From Kushneria konosiri (GTDB lineage Bacteria; Pseudomonadota; Gammaproteobacteria; Pseudomonadales; Halomonadaceae), in contig NZ_CP021323.1 in NCBI RefSeq assembly GCF_002155145.1, positions 1,302,001 through 1,366,000 on the forward strand: DNA of 64,000 bases, in the 5' to 3' direction. The notes beneath the pieces are model-generated. The model saw nothing but the letters and a program-made list of their open reading frames with translations. It was not told where the DNA came from and did no database searches. Shown piece by piece: positions 17,961-27,072 of the stretch. Positions within the stretch are counted from its first letter, which is position 1; each line of letters starts with the position of its first letter. Position numbers and translations under genes: made by a program.

Positions 17961-18938
17961 TCAAGCGGCATGCAAACCATTGCTTTCACGCTGAATATCC
18001 ATATAGGCACGGAGATAGCGCAGGCTGACATAGCCCACGATGATGGTGGCCACCACGATTTCCAGTATGGCCAGACCATGGATGATGGCGATGTCATGGG
18101 TGCTGAATCCGTGCCGTGTCATCCAATCGGCGGTTTTTGCCATGGCAGTGGCGCCAATGACCATGGGAAAGGTGAAAGCGGCGTAGCCTGGGCTATAGGG
18201 AAGGCGCAGTAACTTGATGAAAGCCAGATAGATGACCAGTGTCATCAGGACTGCAATGCCGCCCAATAGGGCGATCAATAAGCGTGAAGGATCTGACGTC
18301 ACAGTGAGATAACCTGCAAGCGACAGGCTGGCAGGGGCCGCCATGATGGCGATGGTCGGTTTGGCTGGATCGGGAATTTCACTGGCAAAAACCAGCCGAT
18401 AAATCATCACCGGCAGTAAAACCGCATACAGCATCATACCCAGATACAGCAGCCCCACTGCCAGGGGCTGTAATGCCGAAACGCCGGGAAACGCCACATC
18501 GGCCACGATAATGCCGACCGGCGGCACGAACCAGGCAGGCACCATATGGTGCAGTTCAAACGCCTTGATGCGATGCACAATGAAGGCCACAAGAAAGCCA
18601 AGGTGAAGCGCTACGGCCATCAGCCAGAGCATGACGCCAGCGGCTGGCATTAACCATTCGCCCACGCTTTTCGATATCACCATCAGTGCCATGGCAAAGG
18701 TGGGCACAACACTGCCGACGACAGGGTGTGCCAGATCCGCCAGCAGCGATTTTGGGCTGAATAAAAACCGGCTACCAAGAATCAGAAGCAAAAAAGCCGC
18801 AATGATGGCACCGGTCAGCTGGGCCAATCCTCCAAGAAGCGCAAAGCTTTCCCAGCTCCAGCCAAGGCTTGCGATCCCCAGTGCCAGACCGGCCATGGGC
18901 GTCGGGGCATTCTTCAATTGTTGAGACAGGGCAGGCAT
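17961..18938 (-). CDS. TDT-family (TehA/SLAC1-like) carrier
   Basis: 325 aa from ATG 18938 behind GAGGAGA. About ten hydrophobic helices (for example LAGYLTVTSDPSRLLIALLGGIAVLMTLVIYL) with the SLAC1/TehA pattern near the N-terminus (PMAGLALGIASLGW). The family comprises anion channels and C4-dicarboxylate or sulfite exporters; tellurite resistance is only one phenotype. It diverges from a LysR gene 111 bp away, its likely regulator. The substrate cannot be told. Confidence 0.83.
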   Translation of the reverse strand: MPALSQQLKNAPTPMAGLALGIASLGWSWESFALLGGLAQLTGAIIAAFLLLILGSRFLFSPKSLLADLAHPVVGSVVPTFAMALMVISKSVGEWLMPAAGVMLWLMAVALHLGFLVAFIVHRIKAFELHHMVPAWFVPPVGIIVADVAFPGVSALQPLAVGLLYLGMMLYAVLLPVMIYRLVFASEIPDPAKPTIAIMAAPASLSLAGYLTVTSDPSRLLIALLGGIAVLMTLVIYLAFIKLLRLPYSPGYAAFTFPMVIGATAMAKTADWMTRHGFSTHDIAIIHGLAILEIVVATIIVGYVSLRYLRAYMDIQRESNGLHAA

Positions 18939-19049
18939 GGAGACTCTCCTCAAAAACAATGAAGACAATTTATGCCAAAAAACGCTATCGTTATATTTTA
19001 ACTTTTATCATCCAGTGTTTATTAAAATTTAACATTCTTGAGGGTGATC

Positions 19050-19943
19050 ATGGCCGTGACCCTGCGCCAGCTACAGGTTTTTACCACCGTGGCCCGTGAG
19101 CGAACCCTGACAGCCGCTGCAGCATCCCTTTTTCTGACCAAACCGGCCGTCAGCGTGGCGCTTTCGGAGCTGGAAAAGCAGTGCGATCGGACATTGTTCG
19201 ATCGTCATCGCAATCGTCTTTATCTCAACGATCAAGGGCGTCGTCTGTTGCCCATGGCCGACGAGCTACTGGCTCGCAGCGATGCGATCGATCAGCTTTT
19301 TGATAATGAAGCTCTGGGTGGGCAGCTGCATGTCGGCGCCAGCTACACGATCGGCCATCAGCTGCTACCGGCACTATTAAGCGATTTTCGTATCGACACT
19401 GGACATCGCGATCAGCGTGTGAACATTGCCAACAGCGCTGCTATCTGTCGCGCATTGGAATTGTTCGAGCTGGATATCGGCCTGATCGAGGGGCGTGTCG
19501 TCGATGAGTGCTTTGACGTGGTGCCGTGGTGTCAGGATCACATGCTGATTGTGTGCTCTCCTGAGCATCCGTTGGCTCGTCGGGACAATATCGAAATTAC
19601 CGATCTGGTCGGCTACGACTGGCTGTTGCGCGAGCCTGGGTCAGGAACACGCGAGCAGTTCATGCGCTTTATTGCCCCCAGACTGCCGCAGTGGCAGCTG
19701 GGTATGGAGATCAACTCGGCGGAGGCCATCATTAATGCTGCGGCGGTAGGTCTGGGCCTCACCTGCGTGTCGACACTTGAAGCTCGTCATGCGCTGTATG
19801 ACGGCAGGCTGATCAGGGTGGCACTGGACTTGGACATGACGCGCGAGTTCAGTCTGGTGCTGCATCGCGACAAGTACCGCAGCCCGTTGATCAAACGGTT
19901 TACTGAATTTTGCTTGGCGCGCAGTGACACAATGACGTTATAG
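19050..19943 (+). CDS. LysR-family regulator divergent from the TDT carrier
   Basis: 297 aa from ATG 19050 (GAGGGTG upstream). N-terminal winged helix (LRQLQVFTTVARERTLTAAAASLFLTKPAVSVALSELEKQ), with a CysB/CbbR-like ligand-binding domain ending near LARS. The motif REPGSGTREQF in the effector domain is typical of LysR proteins that respond to sulfur compounds or small organic acids. It probably controls the adjacent TDT gene. Confidence 0.87.
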   Translation: MAVTLRQLQVFTTVARERTLTAAAASLFLTKPAVSVALSELEKQCDRTLFDRHRNRLYLNDQGRRLLPMADELLARSDAIDQLFDNEALGGQLHVGASYTIGHQLLPALLSDFRIDTGHRDQRVNIANSAAICRALELFELDIGLIEGRVVDECFDVVPWCQDHMLIVCSPEHPLARRDNIEITDLVGYDWLLREPGSGTREQFMRFIAPRLPQWQLGMEINSAEAIINAAAVGLGLTCVSTLEARHALYDGRLIRVALDLDMTREFSLVLHRDKYRSPLIKRFTEFCLARSDTMTL

Positions 19944-20567
19944 GATGTCAAAGTGGGCAATGGATATTGATGATCAAGTCCTTACTGAGGAAGCCACTTG
20001 AAGAGAGCCCATGTTGCCTTCCTTTGTTGGACTTAACGCATTGGGTTATAGGAACACAACGCAGTGGTTCAGGCGGCGTTACGCCGATGGGCTGCCTACG
20101 TCCATACCTCCCCATTCTCAAGCAAGCAAAGGAGCAGGCGCATTAGAATTTGATCGAAAGTACCGTCGTCACACCACTGTTCAAGCACTGGTAAACGGTC
20201 TTTCATGACTTGTAGCGCCCCGTAGATTGCGCTATCTCGCTCCTCAACACAGCATCCAGAAAATGAGATTAAGCATTTGTCAATTATCTCTACGCTGGCG
20301 GACCATGGTTTGCCAGCGTAGAGGTGATCTAATCAATATTTTTATGCTATTTATGAACTGTCATGAAGTTAAATATTTATCGTCAATTCAGTGCCGCGAC
20401 AAGAATCGTTATTAGTGTACTCTTGCCCAAATGAAATATTTGAGGCTGGTAAGTTAGATAGATTATTTGGGCCGCGATGCTTTTTCTTATAAGCTCATTT
20501 AAAATACAAATTTCAGTGATGACAAACTTTGCAGCATAATAATATTACAAATTCTAAGGGCGTTTTA
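19944..20567. other. Intergenic stretch with no supported gene
   Basis: 624 bp, becoming AT-rich from about 20330. A 36-codon frame on the minus strand (20206-20096, beginning MKDRLPVLEQWCDDG) looks protein-like but has no match I know and may be the tail of a lost gene. Composition changes sharply here, marking a probable junction inside the island. Confidence 0.4.
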
Positions 20568-20840
20568 ATGGCTATTATACAGGCTGTTTTTCAGTCATCT
20601 CAAGGAAATAGTAACTTGCAAGAGTTAAGAAAAGATGCAGAAGCATCTTTTCATGTTCTGGAGGTCTACGAATTTTCTTTTCTGGGATTGAGCGTGATTG
20701 GTTTAAAGTTTGAAATGAATGAGCTGTCTATAGATTATTTTATAAAAGAGCTGTCAATGCTCAAGGAAAAATATTGCGTTTTTCAGTTGTCTTTAAATAG
20801 AGTTTTCAATGAGAAGCATGAGCCTCGAGTCGAGTGTTAA
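20568..20840 (+). CDS. Small hypothetical protein, low GC
   Basis: 90 aa from ATG 20568. Composition is AT-rich like the following LysR gene and unlike the region to the left. No signal peptide or motif; short amphipathic helices (ELSIDYFIKELSMLKEKY). It is tail-to-tail with the LysR gene. I do not recognise it. Confidence 0.45.
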   Translation: MAIIQAVFQSSQGNSNLQELRKDAEASFHVLEVYEFSFLGLSVIGLKFEMNELSIDYFIKELSMLKEKYCVFQLSLNRVFNEKHEPRVEC

Positions 20841-20883
20841 TTTCATAAAAAGCAACCAAAAGGTGTGCTATTTACTGACATTG

Positions 20884-21786
20884 TTATGAGCAATATTTGG
20901 AGAGCTCTATCGGTAAGTCATCTACTCTTAAGCTTCGCAAACCTGCTCTCAGATAATCCAGTGTAAGTTTGCCTGCAGATGTGAGCTCTGATTCTCTATA
21001 ATAAAAACCAACTCCTACCTTATCCATATTTGGAAGGTCTTCTGATAAAAAGGTATTGCTTGTGAGTTGCCTAGGAATAACAGACCGGGCCATTGCAGTT
21101 ATACCCAGTCCTTTTTCAACTGCTGAAACTATGCCCAGCAGGCTAGGACTGGTGTAAACGATTCGAAAAGGGATATTAGCATCAGTCAGTGCTTTTTCAG
21201 TGATTTTTCGATATAAACATCCGTTAGGATAGGTTACCAGCGGCAGTTCTTTTCCTTGTAATGATAAATTTTGCGTATATCCCCACTTTAGCTCTTCGAT
21301 TAAATAGTTTTCAGGCAAAAAATCTGAAAACTCTTCTAGGGGCTGCATTGCCAAGCAAATATCAAATTGATGCTTTTGGAACTTTTGATATATGTTTTTG
21401 CTTATATCACAGTCAACTTCGATTAGAATATTAGGATATCTATTTGTAAGCCCTTTGATTATTTCAGGTAAAAAAGCAAGCTCATAATCGTTGGGAATCC
21501 CTAGTTTAATTTTTCCGTAGACATTATCGCTATGAAATTTTTCGACTAATGAGTCATTCAGTTGAAGAATCTGGGTTGCAAGTTTGTATAGCTCCTCGCC
21601 ATCCGCTGTTAGCTCTAGATGAGAACCTCTTACAAAAATCTGCGTATTAAGCAGTATTTCAAGTTTTTTAATTTGTAAACTAATGGCCGGTTGAGATCGT
21701 CCTAATGCGTCCCCCGCCGATGTAAAACCGTTTAGATCCTTGATCGTTGTAAAAGTGCGAAGCAAGTCTGTGGGTATGTTTTTCAT
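20884..21786 (-). CDS. LysR-family regulator divergent from creatinase
   Basis: 300 aa. Helix-turn-helix region DLLRTFTTIKDLNGFTSAGDALGRSQPAISLQIKKLE and a substrate domain with EKGLGITAMARSVIPR. Codon use is strikingly AT-rich compared with the flanking genes, suggesting a separate origin. It faces creatinase across 366 bp and is the natural candidate regulator of the creatinine genes. Confidence 0.87.
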   Translation of the reverse strand: MKNIPTDLLRTFTTIKDLNGFTSAGDALGRSQPAISLQIKKLEILLNTQIFVRGSHLELTADGEELYKLATQILQLNDSLVEKFHSDNVYGKIKLGIPNDYELAFLPEIIKGLTNRYPNILIEVDCDISKNIYQKFQKHQFDICLAMQPLEEFSDFLPENYLIEELKWGYTQNLSLQGKELPLVTYPNGCLYRKITEKALTDANIPFRIVYTSPSLLGIVSAVEKGLGITAMARSVIPRQLTSNTFLSEDLPNMDKVGVGFYYRESELTSAGKLTLDYLRAGLRSLRVDDLPIELSKYCS

Positions 21787-22152
21787 CGAACAGCCCTGAC
21801 ATGTCGGATATTTAATTCATTACTGTAACTTACCGATAAGGCACGCCGATACTAACAATTTGTCGAGGATGAAAAAGTTTTTCTTGGCACAGTGTTTTTC
21901 GAGTGCGCCGCTCAACTGTGACGGATTGACAGTTTTTGCAGATTGGATTTTCGACCAATGAGTAGCTTGCCACCAATTTAGGCGTATAACTAATTGATAT
22001 AGCTCGTTATTTTTTCGACAAATGCCTGCATTTGTATTGCTGACTGTTCTTGTTGGCGGGGTCGTGAAATCTTTCTGCTGTGGGCAGGTTCTTGAGTTAG
22101 TGAACTTGTCGAGAAAGAGAGCGACAGGCTAACAATTTTTGGAGAGCGTGTT
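21787..22152. other. Divergent control region, LysR gene / creatinase
   Basis: 366 bp, AT-rich. A short dyad CTTACCGATAAG lies at 21829-21840, about 45 bp from the LysR start, and could be an autoregulatory site. A strong ribosome site (GGAGAG) precedes creatinase. No gene seen. Confidence 0.4.
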
Positions 22153-23367
22153 ATGTCATTGGAACTGTCATCCCTGATTGAAATACCTAATGGTAATAAA
22201 GTTCAGCCTACTTTTTCCGACTCTGAAATGAAAAATAGGTTAAAAGCTCTTAGAGATTACATGGCATCTAACTCGATTGATGCAGCCGTTTTCACCTCTT
22301 ATCACAATATCAATTATTTTAGCGATTTTGTTTATTGCCGCTTTGGTCGTGACTATGGCTTGGTCGTGACCCAGGATAATTTCACTACGATCACCGCTAA
22401 CATCGACGGTGGCCAGCCCTATCGTCGCAACCGACTGGGCGACAATATTGTTTATACTGACTGGCAGAAGGACAATTTTTTCAAGGCTGTCAGGAATCTT
22501 TGCGAAGGCAAAAAGCGAATCGGGGTCGAGTACGACCACCTGACGCTTATAAATCAGGAAAAGCTAAAGGATTCTTTAGATAACGTCGAGTTTACTGACA
22601 TCGGCGTGCCTACCATGAAAATGCGGATGATCAAGTCAGACGAAGAGATTGATCTGATTCGCAATGGCGCGCGCGTGGCTGACGTAGGCGGAGAAGCCGT
22701 GCGCGACGCCATCAAGGCAGGCGTACCCGAATATGAAGTGTCGTTGGCTGGTCAACGTGCCATGGTGCGTGAAATCGCCAGGCTCTATCCACACGGCGAG
22801 CTAATGGATACTTGGGTGTGGTTCCAGTCCGGTATTAATACCGACGGTGCCCACAATCCAGTGACCAGCCGCAAGGTGCAGCCTGGCGATATTCTAAGTC
22901 TGAACACCTTTCCCATGATTGCCGGCTACTACACGGCGCTTGAGCGTACGATGTTCTGCGAGCACGCCTCGGATGAGCATCTTCGCCTGTGGAAGATCAA
23001 CTGCGAGGTGCATGAGCGCGGTCAGGAGCTTATCAAGCCCGGCGTGCGCTGCTGCGATATCGCTCATGAGCTCAACGAGATTTTCGCTAAACATGACCTG
23101 CTGAAGTATCGCACCTTCGGTTATGGCCATTCCTTTGGCACGTTGAGCCACTACTATGGTCGTGAGGCCGGACTAGAGCTCCGCGAAGATGTCGAAACAG
23201 TGCTGGAGCCCAACATGGTGGTATCCATGGAGCCGATGATCATGATTCCAGAAGGTCAGCCGGGAGCTGGTGGTTATCGTGAGCACGACATTCTGGTGCT
23301 TAATGAAAACGGGGCCGATAACATCACCGGCTTCCCTTATGGACCTGAGCATAACATTATCAAGTAA
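22153..23367 (+). CDS. Creatinase (creatine amidinohydrolase)
   Basis: 404 aa, the family length (about 403). It hydrolyses creatine to sarcosine and urea, EC 3.5.3.3, in the cytoplasm. Pita-bread fold related to M24 peptidases but without metal ligands. The N-terminal domain has the creatinase-type TSYHNINYFSDFVYCRFGRDYG. The catalytic His is His234 in NTDGAHNPVTSR (His232 in the Pseudomonas enzyme). Glu residues of the guanidinium pocket are present (TALERTMFCE; SMEPMI near the C-terminus). A hairpin terminator follows, so it is probably transcribed alone. Confidence 0.9.
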   Translation: MSLELSSLIEIPNGNKVQPTFSDSEMKNRLKALRDYMASNSIDAAVFTSYHNINYFSDFVYCRFGRDYGLVVTQDNFTTITANIDGGQPYRRNRLGDNIVYTDWQKDNFFKAVRNLCEGKKRIGVEYDHLTLINQEKLKDSLDNVEFTDIGVPTMKMRMIKSDEEIDLIRNGARVADVGGEAVRDAIKAGVPEYEVSLAGQRAMVREIARLYPHGELMDTWVWFQSGINTDGAHNPVTSRKVQPGDILSLNTFPMIAGYYTALERTMFCEHASDEHLRLWKINCEVHERGQELIKPGVRCCDIAHELNEIFAKHDLLKYRTFGYGHSFGTLSHYYGREAGLELREDVETVLEPNMVVSMEPMIMIPEGQPGAGGYREHDILVLNENGADNITGFPYGPEHNIIK

Positions 23368-23386
23368 GTCCGAGGAGAGATAACAC

Positions 23387-23410
23387 AAGGGGAGCTCGGC
23401 TCCCCTTTTT
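23387..23410 (+). terminator. Intrinsic terminator after creatinase
   Basis: AAGGGGAGC (23387-23395), loop TCG, GCTCCCC (23399-23405), then TTTTT to 23410. A textbook rho-independent terminator 20 bp after the stop. Confidence 0.9.
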
Positions 23411-23610
23411 GCCCCTCTATCAGCGACAGAAGCAACGAGTTTTTATGATATTGCACTCTTAGCTTCTTGAAAAATGAAGTATCGATTGATTGTTTTTTTG
23501 GGATAACAAGTCAGCTGGACTGGGGGTAAATAGTCGATTATCTGCAATGCATGACAGAATAGCCGCAGCGTTATTGCGATCCATGCGGACATCACGGTGG
23601 AGAGAAAGCA

Positions 23611-25326
23611 ATGTCTAATAACAAGATAAATAAGCCAAAGCCAAAGAATACGAGTACTTCAGAGTTTATTGAGGTTCCTCGAGTTATCGGACAGGATCTG
23701 CCGCCCATAGGGCGTTTAATCATACAGTTTGTACCGCCACTGGCCATTCTCACACTGATCGTACTAGTCATTGCTAATCCCGAGAGCGTAGCTTCGGTGA
23801 TTTCCGAGATGCGTACCTTTGTCACCGGTCAATTTACATGGATGTTTATTCTGTACTCGCTGTTTGCGGTAGGAGTATGTGTCTGGCTTGTCTTCAGCAA
23901 GGTTGGCAGGCGAGTGCGCTTGGGTGGCCCTGACGCAAAACCGGAGCATAGCAACTTTGCATGGTACTCGATGTTGTTTGCCTGCGGACAGGGCATCGGG
24001 TTGATCTTCTGGTCGGTCGCCGAGCCGATCATGCTGCGAGACGACAGTCCGGTAGTAAATACCGCCGGCGGGAGCATCTCCGACGGTGGCATTGTCTGGG
24101 CTTATTTCCACTGGGGATTCACAGCTTGGGCCATGTATTGCGTAGTAGCCGTATGCCTGGCCTATTCTCACCACAACCTAGGCAAAACACTGACGTTTCG
24201 TGAAGCCACGGTCGATATTCTGCCTCAATGGATGCAGGGGGGAGCCGGTGTCGTTGTTGAGCTGCTGGCCATCATGGCTACGATTCTGGGCCTTTCCACC
24301 TCGTTCGGCTTTGCGGCTATGCAATTCAGCTCCGGTCTCACGTCTTTCACCGGTCTGCCATCCACGCCGCTGACCTGGCTAATCGTTATCGTCGGACTGG
24401 GCAGTATTACGGCGGTCTCAGCGTTTTTCGGCATTAGCAAGGGCATGAGAATTATCAGCGAGATCAATACGATTCTCAGCGTCGTGCTGGTGGTAGCCGT
24501 TTTTATCTTCGGGCCTACGCTGTTTCTAATTTCCAACGTCACTCAGACCTTCGGAACCTTCTTTACGAACTTCGTGGGCATGAGTTTCTGGACGGAGGCC
24601 TCCAGCACGACCCAGCCGCTAGCCTCTTGGCAGGATAGCTGGAACGGCTGGTGGACAGTGTTCATCTGGTGCTGGGTAATCGCTTTTTCACCTTTCGTGG
24701 CTGGCTTCATTGCACGTATCTCGCGCGGTCGAACTATCCGTGAGTTTGTGATCGGCGTGACCGTGATTCCTTCCCTGATAGTGATGATATGGATCGGTAT
24801 TCTCGGCTCGACAGCTATTCTGTATGACGATCAGTCAGCGCGGAGTATTTCGGCGGCCGTCAGTGACAACGTGGCTAGCGGACTATTCGTGATGCTGGAG
24901 TCGATACCATTTATCGGCACGCTACTGCTGATTGTGGCGACAGTACTGGTGGCCACCTACTACGTTACCTCGCTGGATGCGGGCACCTATGCACTGGCGG
25001 ATTTTGTCTCTGCGCCGAAACGAGCCGGTGCGATGTTTCGGGTCGTTCTGGTAGCCAGTATTGCCGCAGTAGCCACGGTATTGCTGACCGTTGGGGGGAC
25101 CGCCGTCGTTGATACGGTACAGACTGGTACGATTATCGGCGCCTTCCCTTTCTCCATTGTCATTATGCTCATGATTGCCAACATGATTCGACGCCTCGTG
25201 AAGCGGGATCGATCAATCCGACAACTGGAGAAGATCATCAACGATCCTGATCCCAACGTGGTGATGAGCTTGGATGGCAACGATAGTTGCAAACAAAGTC
25301 CGAATCCTCGCCGCCGAATGGGCTGA
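23611..25326 (+). CDS. BCCT-family transporter, candidate creatine/creatinine carrier
   Basis: 571 aa with about 12 helices and an extended hydrophilic N-terminus (about 45 residues). Motifs: SVAEPIMLRDDS, HWGFTAWAMYC, and the signature GWWTVFIWCWVIAFSPF with ARISRGRTIREF. Placed between creatinase and creatininase, so its substrate is plausibly creatine, creatinine or another zwitterionic guanidino compound; that is inference from position. It is clearly a different paralogue from the BCCT at 12608. Confidence 0.88.
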   Translation: MSNNKINKPKPKNTSTSEFIEVPRVIGQDLPPIGRLIIQFVPPLAILTLIVLVIANPESVASVISEMRTFVTGQFTWMFILYSLFAVGVCVWLVFSKVGRRVRLGGPDAKPEHSNFAWYSMLFACGQGIGLIFWSVAEPIMLRDDSPVVNTAGGSISDGGIVWAYFHWGFTAWAMYCVVAVCLAYSHHNLGKTLTFREATVDILPQWMQGGAGVVVELLAIMATILGLSTSFGFAAMQFSSGLTSFTGLPSTPLTWLIVIVGLGSITAVSAFFGISKGMRIISEINTILSVVLVVAVFIFGPTLFLISNVTQTFGTFFTNFVGMSFWTEASSTTQPLASWQDSWNGWWTVFIWCWVIAFSPFVAGFIARISRGRTIREFVIGVTVIPSLIVMIWIGILGSTAILYDDQSARSISAAVSDNVASGLFVMLESIPFIGTLLLIVATVLVATYYVTSLDAGTYALADFVSAPKRAGAMFRVVLVASIAAVATVLLTVGGTAVVDTVQTGTIIGAFPFSIVIMLMIANMIRRLVKRDRSIRQLEKIINDPDPNVVMSLDGNDSCKQSPNPRRRMG

Positions 25327-25514
25327 CGTTGCGATGAGCGCTGTGCTGGAGGCAGGGCCCTGCACTGCTGCTTCAGTATTGTTGATGCGTCGAGCCATAT
25401 TTGCAGCATCTGTGCCTGACAGTGACATGCTACCGGCTTTCGTCTGGTGATTCGAGATCGGAAGTCGGTCCACGATGCCAGGTGCGCGGTCAAGAAAAAA
25501 TAAAGGATAACGTT

Positions 25515-26273
25515 ATGAAAAACGTCAGGATCGAAAACATGGACTGGGTCTCTTATCGGGAGGCTACGCAGAACGGGGGCTGTAAAATAGTACTGCCAAT
25601 CGGAGCTATCGAGCAGCACGGCCCCCATATGTCGCTCAACCCGGATGTGCTTATTCCCGATCATATTGCTGAACAGGTCGCACATCAGTGTGATCACATG
25701 CTAGTGGCACCTTCCATCAGCTATGGCTATAAGTCACAGGTTAAATCGGGGGCGGGCAATTTCTTCCCCGGCACGACCTGCGTTTCAGGAGATGCGCTTG
25801 AGCATTATGTCTACGATGTGCTGATAGCCTATGTGGAACACGGCAACCGTGAATTCATCCTGATCAACGGCCATTTCGAAAATTCGATGTTTCTGTGCGA
25901 GGCGGCCGACAAGCTGGTTAAACAGTGCAGGTTGCGCAATATCGAGGTCAGGGTCTATCTGCTCTCCTACTGGGATTTTATCAGCGAGGCGACCATTACA
26001 AAGGTGTTTCCCGAGGGCTTTACCGGTTGGGCCGTCGAACACGGCGGCGTACTGGAAACGTCGATCATGCTGAACATTTATCCCCAGCTGGTCGACATGT
26101 CAAAGGCGGTACACATCGAGCCGGCACAGTTCCCGCCTTACGATGTATTCCCTTCCGACGCTTCGTGGGTACCGCAGTCCGGTACGCTGTCCTCGCCAGT
26201 GCCGGCTACCTCAGAAAAGGGCAGCCTCATTTTGAAGGAGTGTATTGCCGGAATTATCGAGCATCTGGGCTAA
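25515..26273 (+). CDS. Creatininase (creatinine amidohydrolase)
   Basis: 252 aa from ATG 25515 (AAGGATAA upstream). Opens the creatinine ring to creatine, EC 3.5.2.10. The binuclear-metal ligands of the Pseudomonas enzyme line up: Glu33 and His35 (GAIEQHGPH), Asp44 (NPD), His120 and Glu122 (INGHFEN). Trp near 174 (FTGWAVEHGG) matches the gating loop. The same fold also serves riboflavin/mycofactocin enzymes, but the creatinase neighbour and good residue match support creatininase. Confidence 0.88.
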   Translation: MKNVRIENMDWVSYREATQNGGCKIVLPIGAIEQHGPHMSLNPDVLIPDHIAEQVAHQCDHMLVAPSISYGYKSQVKSGAGNFFPGTTCVSGDALEHYVYDVLIAYVEHGNREFILINGHFENSMFLCEAADKLVKQCRLRNIEVRVYLLSYWDFISEATITKVFPEGFTGWAVEHGGVLETSIMLNIYPQLVDMSKAVHIEPAQFPPYDVFPSDASWVPQSGTLSSPVPATSEKGSLILKECIAGIIEHLG

Positions 26274-26949
26274 GCACATGGGCGCTCAGCGTCAGTGACA
26301 AAGGGTTTTAGCCAATATTTATGAGCCGGGTATGCTGCAATTTACCATGCGCCTATCTCTTTGCATGGTGCAGCTTTAAATAGATACGACCGAGCAGTGG
26401 CAGAAGAGTAGGCGCTCTGGCACTGCTTTGCATGTTGGTCGATACGGTTGAATACACCATTATCTTGATATTGGAAGCCGCTTCTACTGCTATCAGCAAT
26501 CTCAACGCTGATGCCGATGATCTTATAGTTTTGATTTGAAGCTTACTCGAGTCTTTCGAAAAGATAAACGTAGTTGCTCTTATCCTGATGTAGGTGTTGC
26601 TGGTTGCCGCAGTCAACTGGGGCAGGGTATAGAGATTACATGTATACCTCTCAAAAAAAGAAAAATAGTAAAGATTTATTAATAAGACAGCTTGATCTTT
26701 CATGATCCATTTGCGCTTTCAATGTTCATAACGAGATTATTTTCGATTTTGAATAAAGAAATTATTGTCTGCTAGAAGCGCCAATACCGAAGAGTTGGTT
26801 CGAATTATCGATATTCTATACTCCACGTGCGCATTACTGATGGAAGGATTTGTTTTATAAATTGGTCCTCTTTGTCTTCACAAAATATTGTCTGAATCAG
26901 GTGCCAAGAAGCCCCAGTAGTATTCGATCCAATAACAAGGAGATGTTTC
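26274..26949. other. 676-bp AT-rich intergenic region
   Basis: No gene I can support. A 116-codon minus-strand frame (26703-26353) has low-complexity Ser/Ala/Leu content and no plausible start or match. The region presumably holds the promoter of the small-protein/symporter operon; no clear operator was recognised. Confidence 0.4.
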
Positions 26950-27066
26950 ATGAATTCTTGGGTACTGACTACTTTTCTGATTCTGATGCTCTATATGCTG
27001 ACTCACTCAGGCGCTACTTATTTGCGTCGTGAAATAAAACATAAAAAAAAGCACTCAGAGGGCTAA
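26950..27066 (+). CDS. 38-aa single-span membrane protein coupled to SSS symporter
   Basis: ATG 26950 behind a strong ribosome site (AAGGAG, 7-nt spacing), stop TAA 27064-27066, only 6 bp before the symporter start. Residues 4-25 form one hydrophobic helix (VLTTFLILMLYMLTHSGA) and the C-terminus is strongly basic (RREIKHKKKH), so the positive-inside rule predicts N-out, C-in. The symporter's own ribosome site lies inside this frame, implying coupled translation. Small proteins accompany some SSS carriers (YhdT with PanF), but this one is shorter and not a family I recognise. Confidence 0.7.
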   Translation: MNSWVLTTFLILMLYMLTHSGATYLRREIKHKKKHSEG

Positions 27067-27072
27067 GCCATT

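Noticed and set aside
26353-26703. 116-codon minus-strand frame in the AT-rich gap
   Set aside because: No ribosome site, no family, low-complexity; kept only as an intergenic note.
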